Source of the DNA: Pedobacter antarcticus
GTDB taxonomy: Bacteria > Bacteroidota > Bacteroidia > Sphingobacteriales > Sphingobacteriaceae
DNA length: 64,000 nt
Assembly: GCF_900112985.1 (NCBI RefSeq)
Contig: NZ_FONS01000004.1
Span: 62,001-126,000 of the forward strand
Reading direction: 5' to 3'
The notes below the pieces were generated by a model. The model did not search any database. It was not told the origin of the DNA and worked only from the letters and a program-made list of their open reading frames with translations. This document shows positions 43,496-52,727 of this stretch, piece after piece (position 1 is the stretch's first letter; each line of letters opens with the position of its first letter). A program made the translations under genes and the position numbers.

Positions 43496-44617
43496 CTATA
43501 TTAAAAGATAGGTTATGGCAGATTCGATCATCATCTGCGTGAGACCAAATGCGATGAAATACATAATAACCAAAGTCATAGTTTTTCTGATAGTTACGGC
43601 TTTTGACCTGTTGTAAAATAATTTCAAGCCACTATAGAGATACCACATGGTAAATGCAAATAGCAGAAAACTGATGAACATACTCATAAAGGTGTCCAAC
43701 CCGAAGATATATCTTTGAAGGACGCTCGTCACAATAGAAACAAGAAAGAATGCGGTCATACCATGAATGGTGAAAACGAGGTGATCAATATAGTAGACCT
43801 TGTTTTTTCTAAAGTTCCACATGATGAAAAGCGCAAGTAAGGGCATCAGCAGAAAAAACTGCTTAGGCTGATATTTTTTCACTTCCTCTTTAAGGCTCCA
43901 GTGTCCGTCAGACTTTTTTTCCAGAATTTTGACTTCTCTTTCTTTAGTCAGGTGTGTGAACCAGTTGTCACGGTCGGCAGCAGGTAGCTTGGACTGCCGG
44001 AGGTTATAAGCAGCAACAGTGCTGTCTTGCGTAACTATATGTGCCTTTTGGAATTTTTCTATTAACTTTTTTCTGGCATTGGTCGGATTCCTTTCCTGCT
44101 CCAATGTTATTTTCGTCAAAAATTTATGCTGCTCTGAAAACGTTAGTTTCCTGAAATCTGATAAGGATAATGCATCTGATAAATGCCGCATTGCATACCC
44201 GGATATCTTATTTGAATTATCCTGAGCAATGTCAAGCTCATTTTTAAGACTGTCCAGAGTTGCTGCGGTTTCAGTTTTTGATGTTTCGTAATCTTTATCA
44301 TTATCACTAAGCGTATGCGGGACAATGATAAAATAAACGATTGATACAAAAATATAAAGGCTTACAGGGTGGATGTATCTCGCCCGTTTACCTGCGAGAT
44401 AATCTAGTGTAACCTGCCCGGGCTGAGTAAGTAAAGGAACCAAAGTCTGAAAGAATTTGGAATCAAAATGAAAGTAGTGTCCGACACTGTGGCCTATGAA
44501 GCCCCAGAAAGGTTCTTTCAATTCTAGATTTGGCTGGCCACACTGGCTGCAGTAATGCGACTCAACGTCATGCCCGCAATTTAGGCAGTTCTTCTCTTTA
44601 CGGTATTTTCCGGACAT
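43496..44617 (-). CDS. DUF3667 membrane protein with N-terminal zinc ribbon
   Basis: 373 residues from the ATG at 44617, which is 7 bases after the upstream gene's stop; an ATG at 44644 would overlap that gene. A four-cysteine zinc ribbon (C11, C14, C23, C26 in CLNCGHDVESHYCSQCGQ) is followed by the DUF3667 signature (FWGFIGHSVGHYFHFDSKFF, LDYLAGKRARYIHPVSLYIF). Membrane helices are at about 88-105 and four more after 235. The middle (110-225) is a charged soluble loop. Function unknown. Confidence 0.85.
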   Translation of the reverse strand: MSGKYRKEKNCLNCGHDVESHYCSQCGQPNLELKEPFWGFIGHSVGHYFHFDSKFFQTLVPLLTQPGQVTLDYLAGKRARYIHPVSLYIFVSIVYFIIVPHTLSDNDKDYETSKTETAATLDSLKNELDIAQDNSNKISGYAMRHLSDALSLSDFRKLTFSEQHKFLTKITLEQERNPTNARKKLIEKFQKAHIVTQDSTVAAYNLRQSKLPAADRDNWFTHLTKEREVKILEKKSDGHWSLKEEVKKYQPKQFFLLMPLLALFIMWNFRKNKVYYIDHLVFTIHGMTAFFLVSIVTSVLQRYIFGLDTFMSMFISFLLFAFTMWYLYSGLKLFYNRSKAVTIRKTMTLVIMYFIAFGLTQMMIESAITYLLI

Positions 44618-44624
44618 ATATGTT

Positions 44625-45890
44625 TTACATAAGTATTCCTGCAATGCAAGCGGAAAGATAGGAGGCCAGGGTACCGCACATTAATGCTTTTAACCCCAAT
44701 TTCGCTAAATCCCCACGGCGCTCAGGTGCCAATTCTCCAATTCCACCGATCTGCATACCCACACTGCTGAAATTTGCGAAACCGCAAATGGCAATGCTGA
44801 TAATCAAAACTCCTTTTTCTGTTACTATAGGTACTGCATTTGTAGTCAGATTTTTGAAAGCCAGAAATTCATTTACAGTTAATTTTTGCCCTAACAGGGT
44901 AGCCGCATTATTTACATCTACACTGGGAATTCCCATAGACCAGGCAAATGGATAAAACAATTTACCAAAAATCCAGTCTAATGAAAGATTTAAGTTCGGA
45001 CTAAATAAATGACCTATATTAACCAGCGTGTAATCTACTAATGCAATTAGCGCAATAAAGCCAATTAACATGGCTATTACATTCATAGCGATTTTAAAAC
45101 CTTCACTTGCACCATTTGAAATCGCATCGATCAGGTTGGTATATTCACTTTTAACTTCGAGTTTTACATTACCCATAGTCTGGGATGCCTCAGTTTCTGG
45201 ATAAACAATTTTGGAGATAATCAGGGCTCCGGGGGCGGCCATTAAACTTGCCATAATTAATTTTGGGGCCAGATTCATGCCAGCCTGTGCACCCATATTC
45301 GCATAAACGATTAGAATACCGCCAGCAATACATGCAAGGCTACCACTCATAGATGCTAGTAATTCGCTTTTCGTCATGCCTTTGAGGTATGGCTTAATCA
45401 TCACTTGTGCCTCAACCTGGCCAACAAAAGCACTGGCAACATTACTTAATGCTTCTGCACCGCTAACGCGCATGACAAAGTTCATCCCTTTAGCGATGAC
45501 CGCTACTATGCGTTGCATAATTCCGAAATGATAGAAAACCGCCACCAGTACGCAAACCAGAATAATAGTTGCGGTGACGTTAAATGCAAATACAAAACTC
45601 TCTGGTACGGCGTAAGCATGTGGCTGACCGTCAAAGCCAATCACTGCAACTCCACCATATACAAAGTCGACACCTTTTTTAGCAAATTGTTCGATTTTCT
45701 GCATTCCTTTACCAAGGAATTCGAAGAAGTGCTGCACTGGGGACACACGCAAAATTAGAACGGCAATCAGTACCTGCAAAGTTAAACCACTGGCTACAAG
45801 TCTGAAGTTTATCTTTTTTTTGTTATTGGAAAAAAGATACGCTAGGCCCAAGATAAATAAGATGCCTAGTATTCCGTGAAAACGCTCCAT
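44625..45890 (-). CDS. Concentrative nucleoside transporter (CNT/NupC family)
   Basis: 421 residues, about ten membrane helices. CNT signatures: ASAFVGQVEAQVMIKPYLKG, then MSGSLACIAGGILIVYANMG and ICGFANFSSVGMQIGGIGEL near the C-terminus. Imports nucleosides with sodium or protons. Upstream of the DUF3667 gene with a 7-base gap, and 61 bases downstream of the bifunctional-nuclease gene. Confidence 0.95.
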   Translation of the reverse strand: MERFHGILGILFILGLAYLFSNNKKKINFRLVASGLTLQVLIAVLILRVSPVQHFFEFLGKGMQKIEQFAKKGVDFVYGGVAVIGFDGQPHAYAVPESFVFAFNVTATIILVCVLVAVFYHFGIMQRIVAVIAKGMNFVMRVSGAEALSNVASAFVGQVEAQVMIKPYLKGMTKSELLASMSGSLACIAGGILIVYANMGAQAGMNLAPKLIMASLMAAPGALIISKIVYPETEASQTMGNVKLEVKSEYTNLIDAISNGASEGFKIAMNVIAMLIGFIALIALVDYTLVNIGHLFSPNLNLSLDWIFGKLFYPFAWSMGIPSVDVNNAATLLGQKLTVNEFLAFKNLTTNAVPIVTEKGVLIISIAICGFANFSSVGMQIGGIGELAPERRGDLAKLGLKALMCGTLASYLSACIAGILM

Positions 45891-45951
45891 AAAAAATAAT
45901 CAAATAAGAAAGTTGGGGGTGATATTGGTAAGTATAAAATTTATTGTAATA

Positions 45952-46569
45952 CTATTGAGATGAATTTCTTTTGTTTATTTCATCCCTGATTCGTGCAGCT
46001 TTTTCATACGCCTCATCAGCAATAGCTTCCTGAAGTTTCTGATTTAATTCCTCTAAACTGAGATTACTGTAATTACTTGCAGGGGTTTTAGGATCTATGG
46101 ATTCAATAGCTTGTTCTTTCCCAAGGCTATCCATGTTTTCAAGAAATACGAAGTCATTACCTTCAATTACTATTCCAGCAGATGAAAGGATAAATTCGTA
46201 AGTGTAGATTGTGGAGTTAAATCTGACTGCGAGCGCAATAGCATCAGATGTTCTGGCGTCAATCTCCTCGGTACGTTGTCCGTCCGTACAGATTAATTTT
46301 GCATAGAAAACACCGTCAACCAGATTATAGATCAGAATTTCTTTGATCTCTATATGATATGTATTTGCAAATGTTTTAAACAAATCATGAGTGAGTGGAC
46401 GGCTCGGCGTCATTTTCTCAATTTCTATGGCGATTGCCTGTGCTTCAAAAGCACCGATAATGATCGGTAAACGTCTTCTGCCATTTACTTCTCCTAGTAC
46501 AAGTGCATATGCTCCTGACTGGGTTTGGCTGTAAGATAAGCCAACAATGTCTAGTTTTACTTTTTTCAT
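45952..46569 (-). CDS. Bifunctional nuclease family protein with UVR-like tail
   Basis: 205 residues. The DUF151/BFN domain spans about 1-130 (KLDIVGLSYSQTQSGAYALV, LPIIIGAFEAQAIAIEIE, RTSDAIALAVRFNSTIYT). A C-terminal UVR motif (QEAIADEAYEKAARIRDEIN at about 180-200) suggests protein binding, as in the typical Bacteroidota form. Plant homologues have RNase and DNase activity. It follows etfA on the same strand across a strong hairpin. Confidence 0.92.
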   Translation of the reverse strand: MKKVKLDIVGLSYSQTQSGAYALVLGEVNGRRRLPIIIGAFEAQAIAIEIEKMTPSRPLTHDLFKTFANTYHIEIKEILIYNLVDGVFYAKLICTDGQRTEEIDARTSDAIALAVRFNSTIYTYEFILSSAGIVIEGNDFVFLENMDSLGKEQAIESIDPKTPASNYSNLSLEELNQKLQEAIADEAYEKAARIRDEINKRNSSQ

Positions 46570-46576
46570 AATGATG

Positions 46577-46611
46577 AATATTTGGCGAAGTCAAAAACTC
46601 CGCCAAATATT
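46577..46611 (-). terminator. Intercistronic hairpin after etfA
   Basis: On the minus strand AATATTTGGCG pairs with CGCCAAATATT, and the inner GAGT/ACTT extends it to about 15 pairs (one G-U) around a 5-base loop. It lies between the etfA stop and the nuclease ATG. It has no long T-tract after it, so it may be a weak terminator or an RNA-stability element. Confidence 0.55.
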
Positions 46612-46615
46612 TATA

Positions 46616-47587
46616 CTAGGCTTGATGTTTTTTTAAAGCCTCAATAAGTTGAGGAACGACTTCGAAGGCATCTCCAACGATTCCATAATCAGCTACCTTG
46701 AAGAACGGAGCCTCCGGGTCTTTGTTAATTACAACAATAACTTTCGAAGAGCTTACTCCAGCCAGGTGTTGAATAGCACCGGAGATACCGATAGCAATAT
46801 ATAAATTAGGACTAATAGCAATACCAGTTTGTCCTACATGTTCTGAATGTGGTCTCCAGTCGGCGTCAGACACAGGTTTTGAGCAGGCAGTGGCAGCACC
46901 GAGTAAACCGGCAAGCTCTTCTACCATTCCCCAGTTTTCAGGGCCTTTTAAGCCTCTTCCGCCAGAAACAACGATCTCCGCATCAGGTAATGTTACTTTA
47001 TCGGTCGCCCTCACGATTTCTTTGATAACAGCAACCAGATCTTTAGATTGCAGGGCAGGACTGAAGCTTTCAACTTCAACACTGACAGGTGCATCCTTAA
47101 TGCCAAAAGCATTAGGGTTTAGTGCAATGACCTTAACTGCCGATGTAAGTTCAGTAACAGCAAATGCTTTTCCGGAGAAAGCTGTCTTTTTTACCTGGAA
47201 AATACCGCCATCAATCTTTGGTAATTCTACCGCACCGTCAACTAGGCCCGCCTTAAGTTTGACGGCAATACGTGGCGCAAGTCCTTTTCCAGAAAATGAG
47301 TTAGAAAGAACGATGATGTCTGCACTTTCTTTTTGTGCCGCTTCGGCTATCACTGCTGCGTATGCCTGATTTACGAAATTCTTTAACTCTCCGGCCTCAA
47401 CGTTTAATACTTTTGAAGCGCCATACTGTCCCAGTTCTTCTAACTGACCCTGTTCAACCTGGCCAATAGAAACTGCAGTAAGGTTTGTTCCTGTCTGATC
47501 TGCAATGGCTTTAGCATAAGATACTGCTTCAAAAACAGATTTCTTAAACTTACCTTCGACTTGTTCTACATATACTAAAACTGACAT
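46616..47587 (-). CDS. etfA: Electron transfer flavoprotein, alpha subunit
   Basis: 323 residues. The FAD-binding C-terminal half carries VVSGGRGLKGPENWGMVEEL, VSDADWRPHSEHVGQTG and YIAIGISGAIQHLAGV. With EtfB it shuttles electrons from acyl-CoA and other dehydrogenases to the quinone pool. It is 91 bases downstream of etfB on the same strand. Confidence 0.96.
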   Translation of the reverse strand: MSVLVYVEQVEGKFKKSVFEAVSYAKAIADQTGTNLTAVSIGQVEQGQLEELGQYGASKVLNVEAGELKNFVNQAYAAVIAEAAQKESADIIVLSNSFSGKGLAPRIAVKLKAGLVDGAVELPKIDGGIFQVKKTAFSGKAFAVTELTSAVKVIALNPNAFGIKDAPVSVEVESFSPALQSKDLVAVIKEIVRATDKVTLPDAEIVVSGGRGLKGPENWGMVEELAGLLGAATACSKPVSDADWRPHSEHVGQTGIAISPNLYIAIGISGAIQHLAGVSSSKVIVVINKDPEAPFFKVADYGIVGDAFEVVPQLIEALKKHQA

Positions 47588-47678
47588 AATTCTTTTCTTA
47601 AAATTTTCTAATCAGGATGGACCTATCAAAAGTTAAATAATGTCCGGATACCCGTTTTAAATAATAGTTTCTCTATTC

Positions 47679-48416
47679 TTAGATAACCTTTGCTTCTGTA
47701 TGCAGCAGACTGATAAGGCTGGCTGCATCTTCTGCTGGAATCAATTTAACTGCGCCACGTGCAGGCGGAGTTTCAAACTGAACAATTTTAGCAACTTCAT
47801 CTATAGGAGCTGCCTCAATAACAACCAATGGTTTACTTCTCGCGGACATGATACCGCGCATGTTAGGTATTTTTGGTTCGGCTACACCTTCGGCGCAGCT
47901 CGCAACAAATTTACCGGAAACATTCACAACTTCCTTACCGCCTTCAATTTCTCTTTCTAGGACTGCAGACGACCCGTCAAAATCCAGTTTTTTTATAATA
48001 GAGATAGATGGGATATCCAGGAATTCACCTACCATAGCAGCAACTTGTGCACCATTATAGTCGATAGATTCACGGCCGGTCAGGATCATATCAAAATCAG
48101 TGGTTTTAGCATATTCAGCAATTTGGAATGCTGTAAAATACGCATCTCTAGGTACTGCATTAATTCTTACGGCATCATCAGCACCTATGGCTAATGCCTT
48201 TCTAATGGTCGGGTCAGTTGAGCTGTCGCCAACATTCACCACTGTAACAGTGCCTTTTCCGCCTTCGCATAGTTCTATAGCTTTCGATAAAGCCAATTCA
48301 TCATAAGGGTTCACAATATACTGAACACCGGCTGTATTGAATTGTGTATTATCGTTAGTAAAAGTTATTTTTGTGGTTGTGTCGGGCACATGACTGATAC
48401 AAACTAATATTTTCAT
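47679..48416 (-). CDS. etfB: Electron transfer flavoprotein, beta subunit
   Basis: 245 residues. Typical N-terminus MKILVCISHVPDTTTKI, then GVQYIVNPYDELALSKAIEL and the AMP-binding region DMILTGRESIDYNGAQVAAM. The C-terminal arm (PNMRGIMSARSKPLVVIEA) matches the family's recognition loop. Upstream gene of the etfBA pair and divergent from a TPR gene. The 122-base divergent region must carry both promoters. Confidence 0.96.
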   Translation of the reverse strand: MKILVCISHVPDTTTKITFTNDNTQFNTAGVQYIVNPYDELALSKAIELCEGGKGTVTVVNVGDSSTDPTIRKALAIGADDAVRINAVPRDAYFTAFQIAEYAKTTDFDMILTGRESIDYNGAQVAAMVGEFLDIPSISIIKKLDFDGSSAVLEREIEGGKEVVNVSGKFVASCAEGVAEPKIPNMRGIMSARSKPLVVIEAAPIDEVAKIVQFETPPARGAVKLIPAEDAASLISLLHTEAKVI

Positions 48417-48538
48417 ATGATAAGTTGTTTAAATTAATGAAGCTGAGATCAGCTATTATTGGTTCAAATTGGCTTGAAATGATAACAGTTTCATGAAATT
48501 TCTTTTTGCAAATCTAATTAAAAAAGCAGGGATTTAAA

Positions 48539-48874
48539 ATGCAAAGTACCCGATTAACCAAGTTATTAGCGTTTTTAACAAACGAACCTCAAGATCCATT
48601 TATATTATATGCACTCGCTACAGAATATAACAGTTTAAAAGATACTGACAATGCTTTTCACTACTATCTGAAACTTGTTGCGGAACATCCTGATTACGTA
48701 GGAACATACTATCATCTGGGTAAATTATATCAGCAGGTAGGTCAGCAGGAGCGGGCGGTCGAAATTTATCAGGCGGGGATGAAAGCGGCAAGAGATAAAG
48801 GCGACCGGCACGCGTTTTCTGAGCTGCAGGGAGCGTATAATTCTGCGGCGGGTTTGGATTACGAAGATGATTAA
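48539..48874 (+). CDS. Small tetratricopeptide-repeat protein
   Basis: 111 residues with two to three TPR units (ILYALATEYNSLKDTDNAFH, VGTYYHLGKLYQQVGQQERA), no signal peptide. Probably a protein-binding scaffold; partner unknown. It is 5 bases before the chromate-transporter gene. Confidence 0.85.
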   Translation: MQSTRLTKLLAFLTNEPQDPFILYALATEYNSLKDTDNAFHYYLKLVAEHPDYVGTYYHLGKLYQQVGQQERAVEIYQAGMKAARDKGDRHAFSELQGAYNSAAGLDYEDD

Positions 48875-48879
48875 CCCCA

Positions 48880-50082
48880 ATGAAAGCAAGTCGAAAACTA
48901 CTTTTTATTAAAGATGTACTGCTCTTTACTTTTTCAGCTTTTGGAGGAGCACAGGCGCATATCTCTTTATTGCTTAAATATTTTGTAAAGCAAACACCTT
49001 TTGTAACTGAGGAAGAATTACTGGAACTAAATGCGCTGGCTCAAATACTGCCGGGTCCGGCATCTACACAGACGCTGGTAGGTATTGCTTATAAGGTTGG
49101 TGGGTTAAAACTGGCCTTACTGACCTTCTTAATCTGGATTATTCCCTCTGCTGCCGTGATGACGCTGGCGGGGATATATTTCGCCCAGTTTGACCAGAAG
49201 GAAAAGTTTATAATTATACTCAAATACATTCAGCCGATAGCATTGGGCATTGTCGCTTTTGGAGCTTATCATCTTTCCAGAAAGGTGCTTGTCAATCAGA
49301 TCTCTGTGTTTTTAGCTATCGCCGCTGCTATAGTGACCCTTGTCTTGCGAAATGCATATGTCTTCCCCTTAGCTATATTAGTGGGTGGAATGATCTCTTC
49401 TGCGCTGGAGACCCATGGGGAAGAAAGCGCGATCAGAACTAAACTGCTTTCTAATATCAATCCAAAGAAGCTGGGTTACTTTCTTGGATTATTATTATTC
49501 CTGGCGTTATTGGGTGCTATAATAAACAGAACTTCGCCTTTTAGCCTACCGGTTAGGTTATTTGAGAATTTCTACAGGAACGGGATTCTTATATTCGGAG
49601 GGGGGCAGGTGCTGGTGCCGTTGATGTTTACAGAATTTGTGCAGATGAAGCACTACTTGACGTCTTCTGGATTTCTTTCGGGATTTGCATTGCAGCAGGT
49701 GCTACCCGGACCTACGTTTAGTTTTACAAGTTACCTAGGTACGCTGAGTATGAAGAATTTCGGATATGGAATTTACGGTCAGATTGCGGGTGGTTTTATA
49801 GGGGTATTTGGTATTAATCTGCCAGGTTTGATTCTGGTGCTTTTTATTGTTCCTTTCTGGGAAGATCTCAAAAAAATAACGAGAATCAAGCGTTCATTAT
49901 CTGGCATAAATGCAGTTAGCGTTGGTTTTATTATTGCTGCATTTTTTCTGTTATTTCAGCCTATTGGGTTTGATATATTGTCAATCACTCTGGTGATCAT
50001 AACTTTTCTGATTCTGAATTTCACCAGAATCAGTCCGCCCTTTATCATACTTGCCGGTGTCCTACTTGGTTATCTGATTTAA
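48880..50082 (+). CDS. ChrA-family chromate transporter
   Basis: 400 residues in two homologous halves of about six helices each. Signatures: LFTFSAFGGAQAHISLLLKY and NALAQILPGPASTQTLVGIA in the first half, GILIFGGGQVLVPLMFTEFV and ALQQVLPGPTFSFTSYLGTL in the second. Family members expel chromate, though many have other anions as natural substrates. Downstream of the TPR gene and followed by a strong bidirectional terminator. Confidence 0.93.
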   Translation: MKASRKLLFIKDVLLFTFSAFGGAQAHISLLLKYFVKQTPFVTEEELLELNALAQILPGPASTQTLVGIAYKVGGLKLALLTFLIWIIPSAAVMTLAGIYFAQFDQKEKFIIILKYIQPIALGIVAFGAYHLSRKVLVNQISVFLAIAAAIVTLVLRNAYVFPLAILVGGMISSALETHGEESAIRTKLLSNINPKKLGYFLGLLLFLALLGAIINRTSPFSLPVRLFENFYRNGILIFGGGQVLVPLMFTEFVQMKHYLTSSGFLSGFALQQVLPGPTFSFTSYLGTLSMKNFGYGIYGQIAGGFIGVFGINLPGLILVLFIVPFWEDLKKITRIKRSLSGINAVSVGFIIAAFFLLFQPIGFDILSITLVIITFLILNFTRISPPFIILAGVLLGYLI

Positions 50083-50093
50083 CCGTTTAAAAT

Positions 50094-50131
50094 TGAAAAG
50101 CCTGCTTGTTTTGTTACAAGCAGGCTTTTCA
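50094..50131. terminator. Bidirectional terminator between chrA-type gene and dnaB
   Basis: GAAAAGCCTGCTTGT (50095-50109) and ACAAGCAGGCTTTTC (50116-50130) form a perfect 15-bp stem (16 with the flanking T-A) with a 6-base loop. T runs lie on both sides, suited to the convergent genes. Confidence 0.92.
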
Positions 50132-50146
50132 TAATAGATTTAAACC

Positions 50147-51721
50147 TTAAAAAGGTGCATCTTCGTCATTAAAATCATCCATTCTTGAAGGTTTGATGAT
50201 CACATTTCCCGAAGGTCTGTCAAAGTCTGCAGAAGGCATCATTCCAGCAGCAGGATCCATTGAGAATGAATTAGGAGGCATGAAATCTTCCTCTAGATCG
50301 GTAAATTTCACGTATTTACCAATGAATCTAAGCGGTACAATTCCCGTTTCACCATTCCTGTGTTTTGCTATAATTACTTCTCCGACGCCTGCCTGTGATC
50401 TTCCACTTTCATCTTCTGTAATACCGTAATATTCCGGACGGTATAGGAATAACACCATATCTGCATCCTGCTCAATGGAACCGGATTCCCTCAAATCGGA
50501 TAGTAATGGCCTTTTACCATTTACACCTGGTCTGGACTCGACTGCACGACTTAACTGAGATAGCGCTAAAACAGGAATGTTCAACTCTTTTGCTACGGAT
50601 TTCAATGCTCTCGAAATACTACCAATTTCCTGCTCTCTATTTCCACCACCACTCTGTCCTTCGCCTTTACCATGCATTAACTGTAAATAGTCAATGATGA
50701 TCATTTGTATGTCGTATTGAGATTTGAGTCTTCTGCATTTAGCTCTGAATTCGAAAATGTTCAGTGCAGGTGTATCATCAATCAGCAGCGGAGCCTCGGT
50801 TAAGGTGCCAATTTTGCTGTGTAATTGCTGCCATTCCCATTCAGCGAGATTACCTTTCCGTATTTTTTCCTGTTCAATTTCAGTTTCACCTGAGATCAGA
50901 CGATTAACCAACTGAACTGATGACATCTCTAAAGAGAAAACAACAACTGGTCTTTTGAAATCGACAGATGCATTTCTTGCACACGTTAATACAAAAGCGG
51001 TCTTACCCATGGCGGGACGTGCTGCGATGATAACTAAATCTGAAGGCTGCCACCCACCAGTAATTCTGTCTAAAGCTGTAAACCCGGAAGGTACGCCAGT
51101 TAAACCGTCAGATTTTGTCCGTAGTTCTTCTAACGTAGCAAGAGATTGTTTAATAATCTCGTCCATTTTCTGAGTGTCCCGTCGAAGATTATTCTGTGCA
51201 ATATCAAATAGGCCTTTTTCTGCAGTATCCAGCAGATCGAAGATATCTGTTGTATCTTCATAGGCATTTTGTATAATTTCAGTAGAAATACGGATCAGCT
51301 CACGCTGAATATATTTCTGAGAAATGATTCTGGCATGGTATTCAATATTTGCAGCAGAAGCAACGCGATTGGTGAGATTGGTTATATAATAAGCGCCACC
51401 TACCATTTCTAGCGTGCCAAGTGTTCGCAGTTCAGAAGTCACTGTCAGAATATCGACAGGTTTAGATTTCTGAAACAGTAAAGCAATTGCTTCAAATATT
51501 TTTTTATGAGATTCCTGATAAAAAACTTCAGGCTTAAGAATATCAATTACGGTAGATAAGGCATCTTTCTCTAGCATCAGAGCCCCGAGAACCGCCTCTT
51601 CCAAATCAATCGCCTGTGGAGGTATTTTTCCCAGAGTATTCATGGGTGCGCCAAGCCTGTTTTTACGGGTAGAGCTATAGCTCTGCCTATCTTGGCCCTG
51701 TGTTCCGTTATCCGTATTCAT
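50147..51721 (-). CDS. dnaB: Replicative DNA helicase
   Basis: 524 residues. The N-terminal DnaB domain (PPQAIDLEEAVLGALMLEKD) is followed by the RecA-like core with Walker A (IIAARPAMGKTAFVL), Walker B (IQMIIIDYLQLM), and the arginine-finger region RKGNLAEWEWQ to KHRNGETGIVPLRF. Slightly longer than E. coli DnaB because of an acidic tail ending in DEDAPF. A TATTTTTG element lies 5 bases upstream of the ATG (51727-51734 on the plus strand as CAAAAATA). Confidence 0.97.
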   Translation of the reverse strand: MNTDNGTQGQDRQSYSSTRKNRLGAPMNTLGKIPPQAIDLEEAVLGALMLEKDALSTVIDILKPEVFYQESHKKIFEAIALLFQKSKPVDILTVTSELRTLGTLEMVGGAYYITNLTNRVASAANIEYHARIISQKYIQRELIRISTEIIQNAYEDTTDIFDLLDTAEKGLFDIAQNNLRRDTQKMDEIIKQSLATLEELRTKSDGLTGVPSGFTALDRITGGWQPSDLVIIAARPAMGKTAFVLTCARNASVDFKRPVVVFSLEMSSVQLVNRLISGETEIEQEKIRKGNLAEWEWQQLHSKIGTLTEAPLLIDDTPALNIFEFRAKCRRLKSQYDIQMIIIDYLQLMHGKGEGQSGGGNREQEIGSISRALKSVAKELNIPVLALSQLSRAVESRPGVNGKRPLLSDLRESGSIEQDADMVLFLYRPEYYGITEDESGRSQAGVGEVIIAKHRNGETGIVPLRFIGKYVKFTDLEEDFMPPNSFSMDPAAGMMPSADFDRPSGNVIIKPSRMDDFNDEDAPF

Positions 51722-51726
51722 AGATA

Positions 51727-51734
51727 CAAAAATA
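51727..51734 (-). promoter_or_regulatory. dnaB -7 element adjacent to the start codon
   Basis: Minus-strand TATTTTTG, an exact TAnnTTTG match, 5 bases before the dnaB ATG; implies a very short or absent 5' leader. No good -33 TTTG at standard distance. Confidence 0.4.
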
Positions 51735-51931
51735 GATAAAAATTGCAGGCCTTACGGAATTGTTTTTAAACATTATTTATCAGTTTATAATTTTTTTATC
51801 TGGAATTTGATACAGATTTTGGAATCGAAAATTTGATGTTTCAAACTGTTTTAATCCGCGTTGAGTTTCTGATTATAGGATGCTTGAACCGATAATTGAT
51901 TAACCATGAGGGCAAATCTGATTATTTCAGC

Positions 51932-51939
51932 TATTTTTG
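51932..51939 (+). promoter_or_regulatory. rlmB -7 element
   Basis: TATTTTTG matches TAnnTTTG and ends 17 bases before the ATG at 51957. This supports the 51957 start over the upstream in-frame ATG at 51906, which would lie before the predicted transcript start. Confidence 0.45.
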
Positions 51940-51956
51940 TACGTAAAATAAGCTCA

Positions 51957-52727
51957 ATGGAAAACTTTAAAAGGTCGTCAAGACCTAAAGAAAATAACGA
52001 ATTTGTATTTGGTATCCGCGCAGTTATAGAGGCAATTAAAGCCGGTAAGGATATCGAAAGTATATATATGCAGCGGGGATTGACAGGGGAGATTATCCCA
52101 GAGCTTAAAGGCTTGTTAAAGAACACTGATATCCCGGTTCATAATGTTCCGGTTGAGAAACTGAACCGAATGACCCTTAAAAATCACCAGGGTGTAATAG
52201 CTGTGATTTCAGCTATTACCTTTCAAAAGATTGAGGATATTATTCCGTTAATTTATGAAAAGGGTGAAGTACCGCTAATTCTTATTCTTGATGGAATTAC
52301 TGATGTCCGGAATATGGGGGCAATTGCCAGAACTGCGGCATGTACGGGTGTGCACGCTATAGTGGTACCAGCTAAAAATTCTGCTCAAATCAATGCCGAT
52401 GCTATTAAGACATCCGCGGGAGCTTTATTTACAATCCCTGTTTGCCGTCATCAGAACTTACATAAAGTTGCGCTATATCTTCAAGAGTGCGGATTACAAA
52501 TCGTCGCCTGTACGGAAAAAACTAACGATCTGATTTATGCGCCGGACTATACTGCGCCAACTGCAATTGTAATGGGTGCAGAAGATGAAGGAATATCTAA
52601 TGAAATTATGCGCATGGCGAATCATTTAGCGAAGATCCCAATGTTCGGTGAGATTGGTTCGCTAAATGTATCTGTTTCGACTGGAGTTATACTTTATGAA
52701 GCTATCAGACAGCGTGTTAATGCTTAG
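51957..52727 (+). CDS. rlmB: 23S rRNA (guanosine-2'-O-)-methyltransferase, TrmH/SpoU family
   Basis: 256 residues from ATG 51957. N-terminal substrate-binding domain (NEFVFGIRAVIEAIKAGKDI), then the knotted SPOUT domain with motif 1 DGITDVRNMGAIARTAACTG, motif 2 IVMGAEDEGIS and motif 3 GSLNVSVSTGVILYE. This is the RlmB type, methylating 23S rRNA G2251; the exact target is inferred. Its last 4 bases overlap the end of the convergent guanylyltransferase gene. Confidence 0.88.
   Translation: MENFKRSSRPKENNEFVFGIRAVIEAIKAGKDIESIYMQRGLTGEIIPELKGLLKNTDIPVHNVPVEKLNRMTLKNHQGVIAVISAITFQKIEDIIPLIYEKGEVPLILILDGITDVRNMGAIARTAACTGVHAIVVPAKNSAQINADAIKTSAGALFTIPVCRHQNLHKVALYLQECGLQIVACTEKTNDLIYAPDYTAPTAIVMGAEDEGISNEIMRMANHLAKIPMFGEIGSLNVSVSTGVILYEAIRQRVNA

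Noticed and set aside
46890..47369. 159-codon frame antisense to etfA
   Set aside because: A long frame caused by etfA codon bias; Ser/Thr/Pro-rich with no domain. Similar antisense frames inside the RND, MscS and metallo-beta-lactamase-fold genes were rejected for the same reason.
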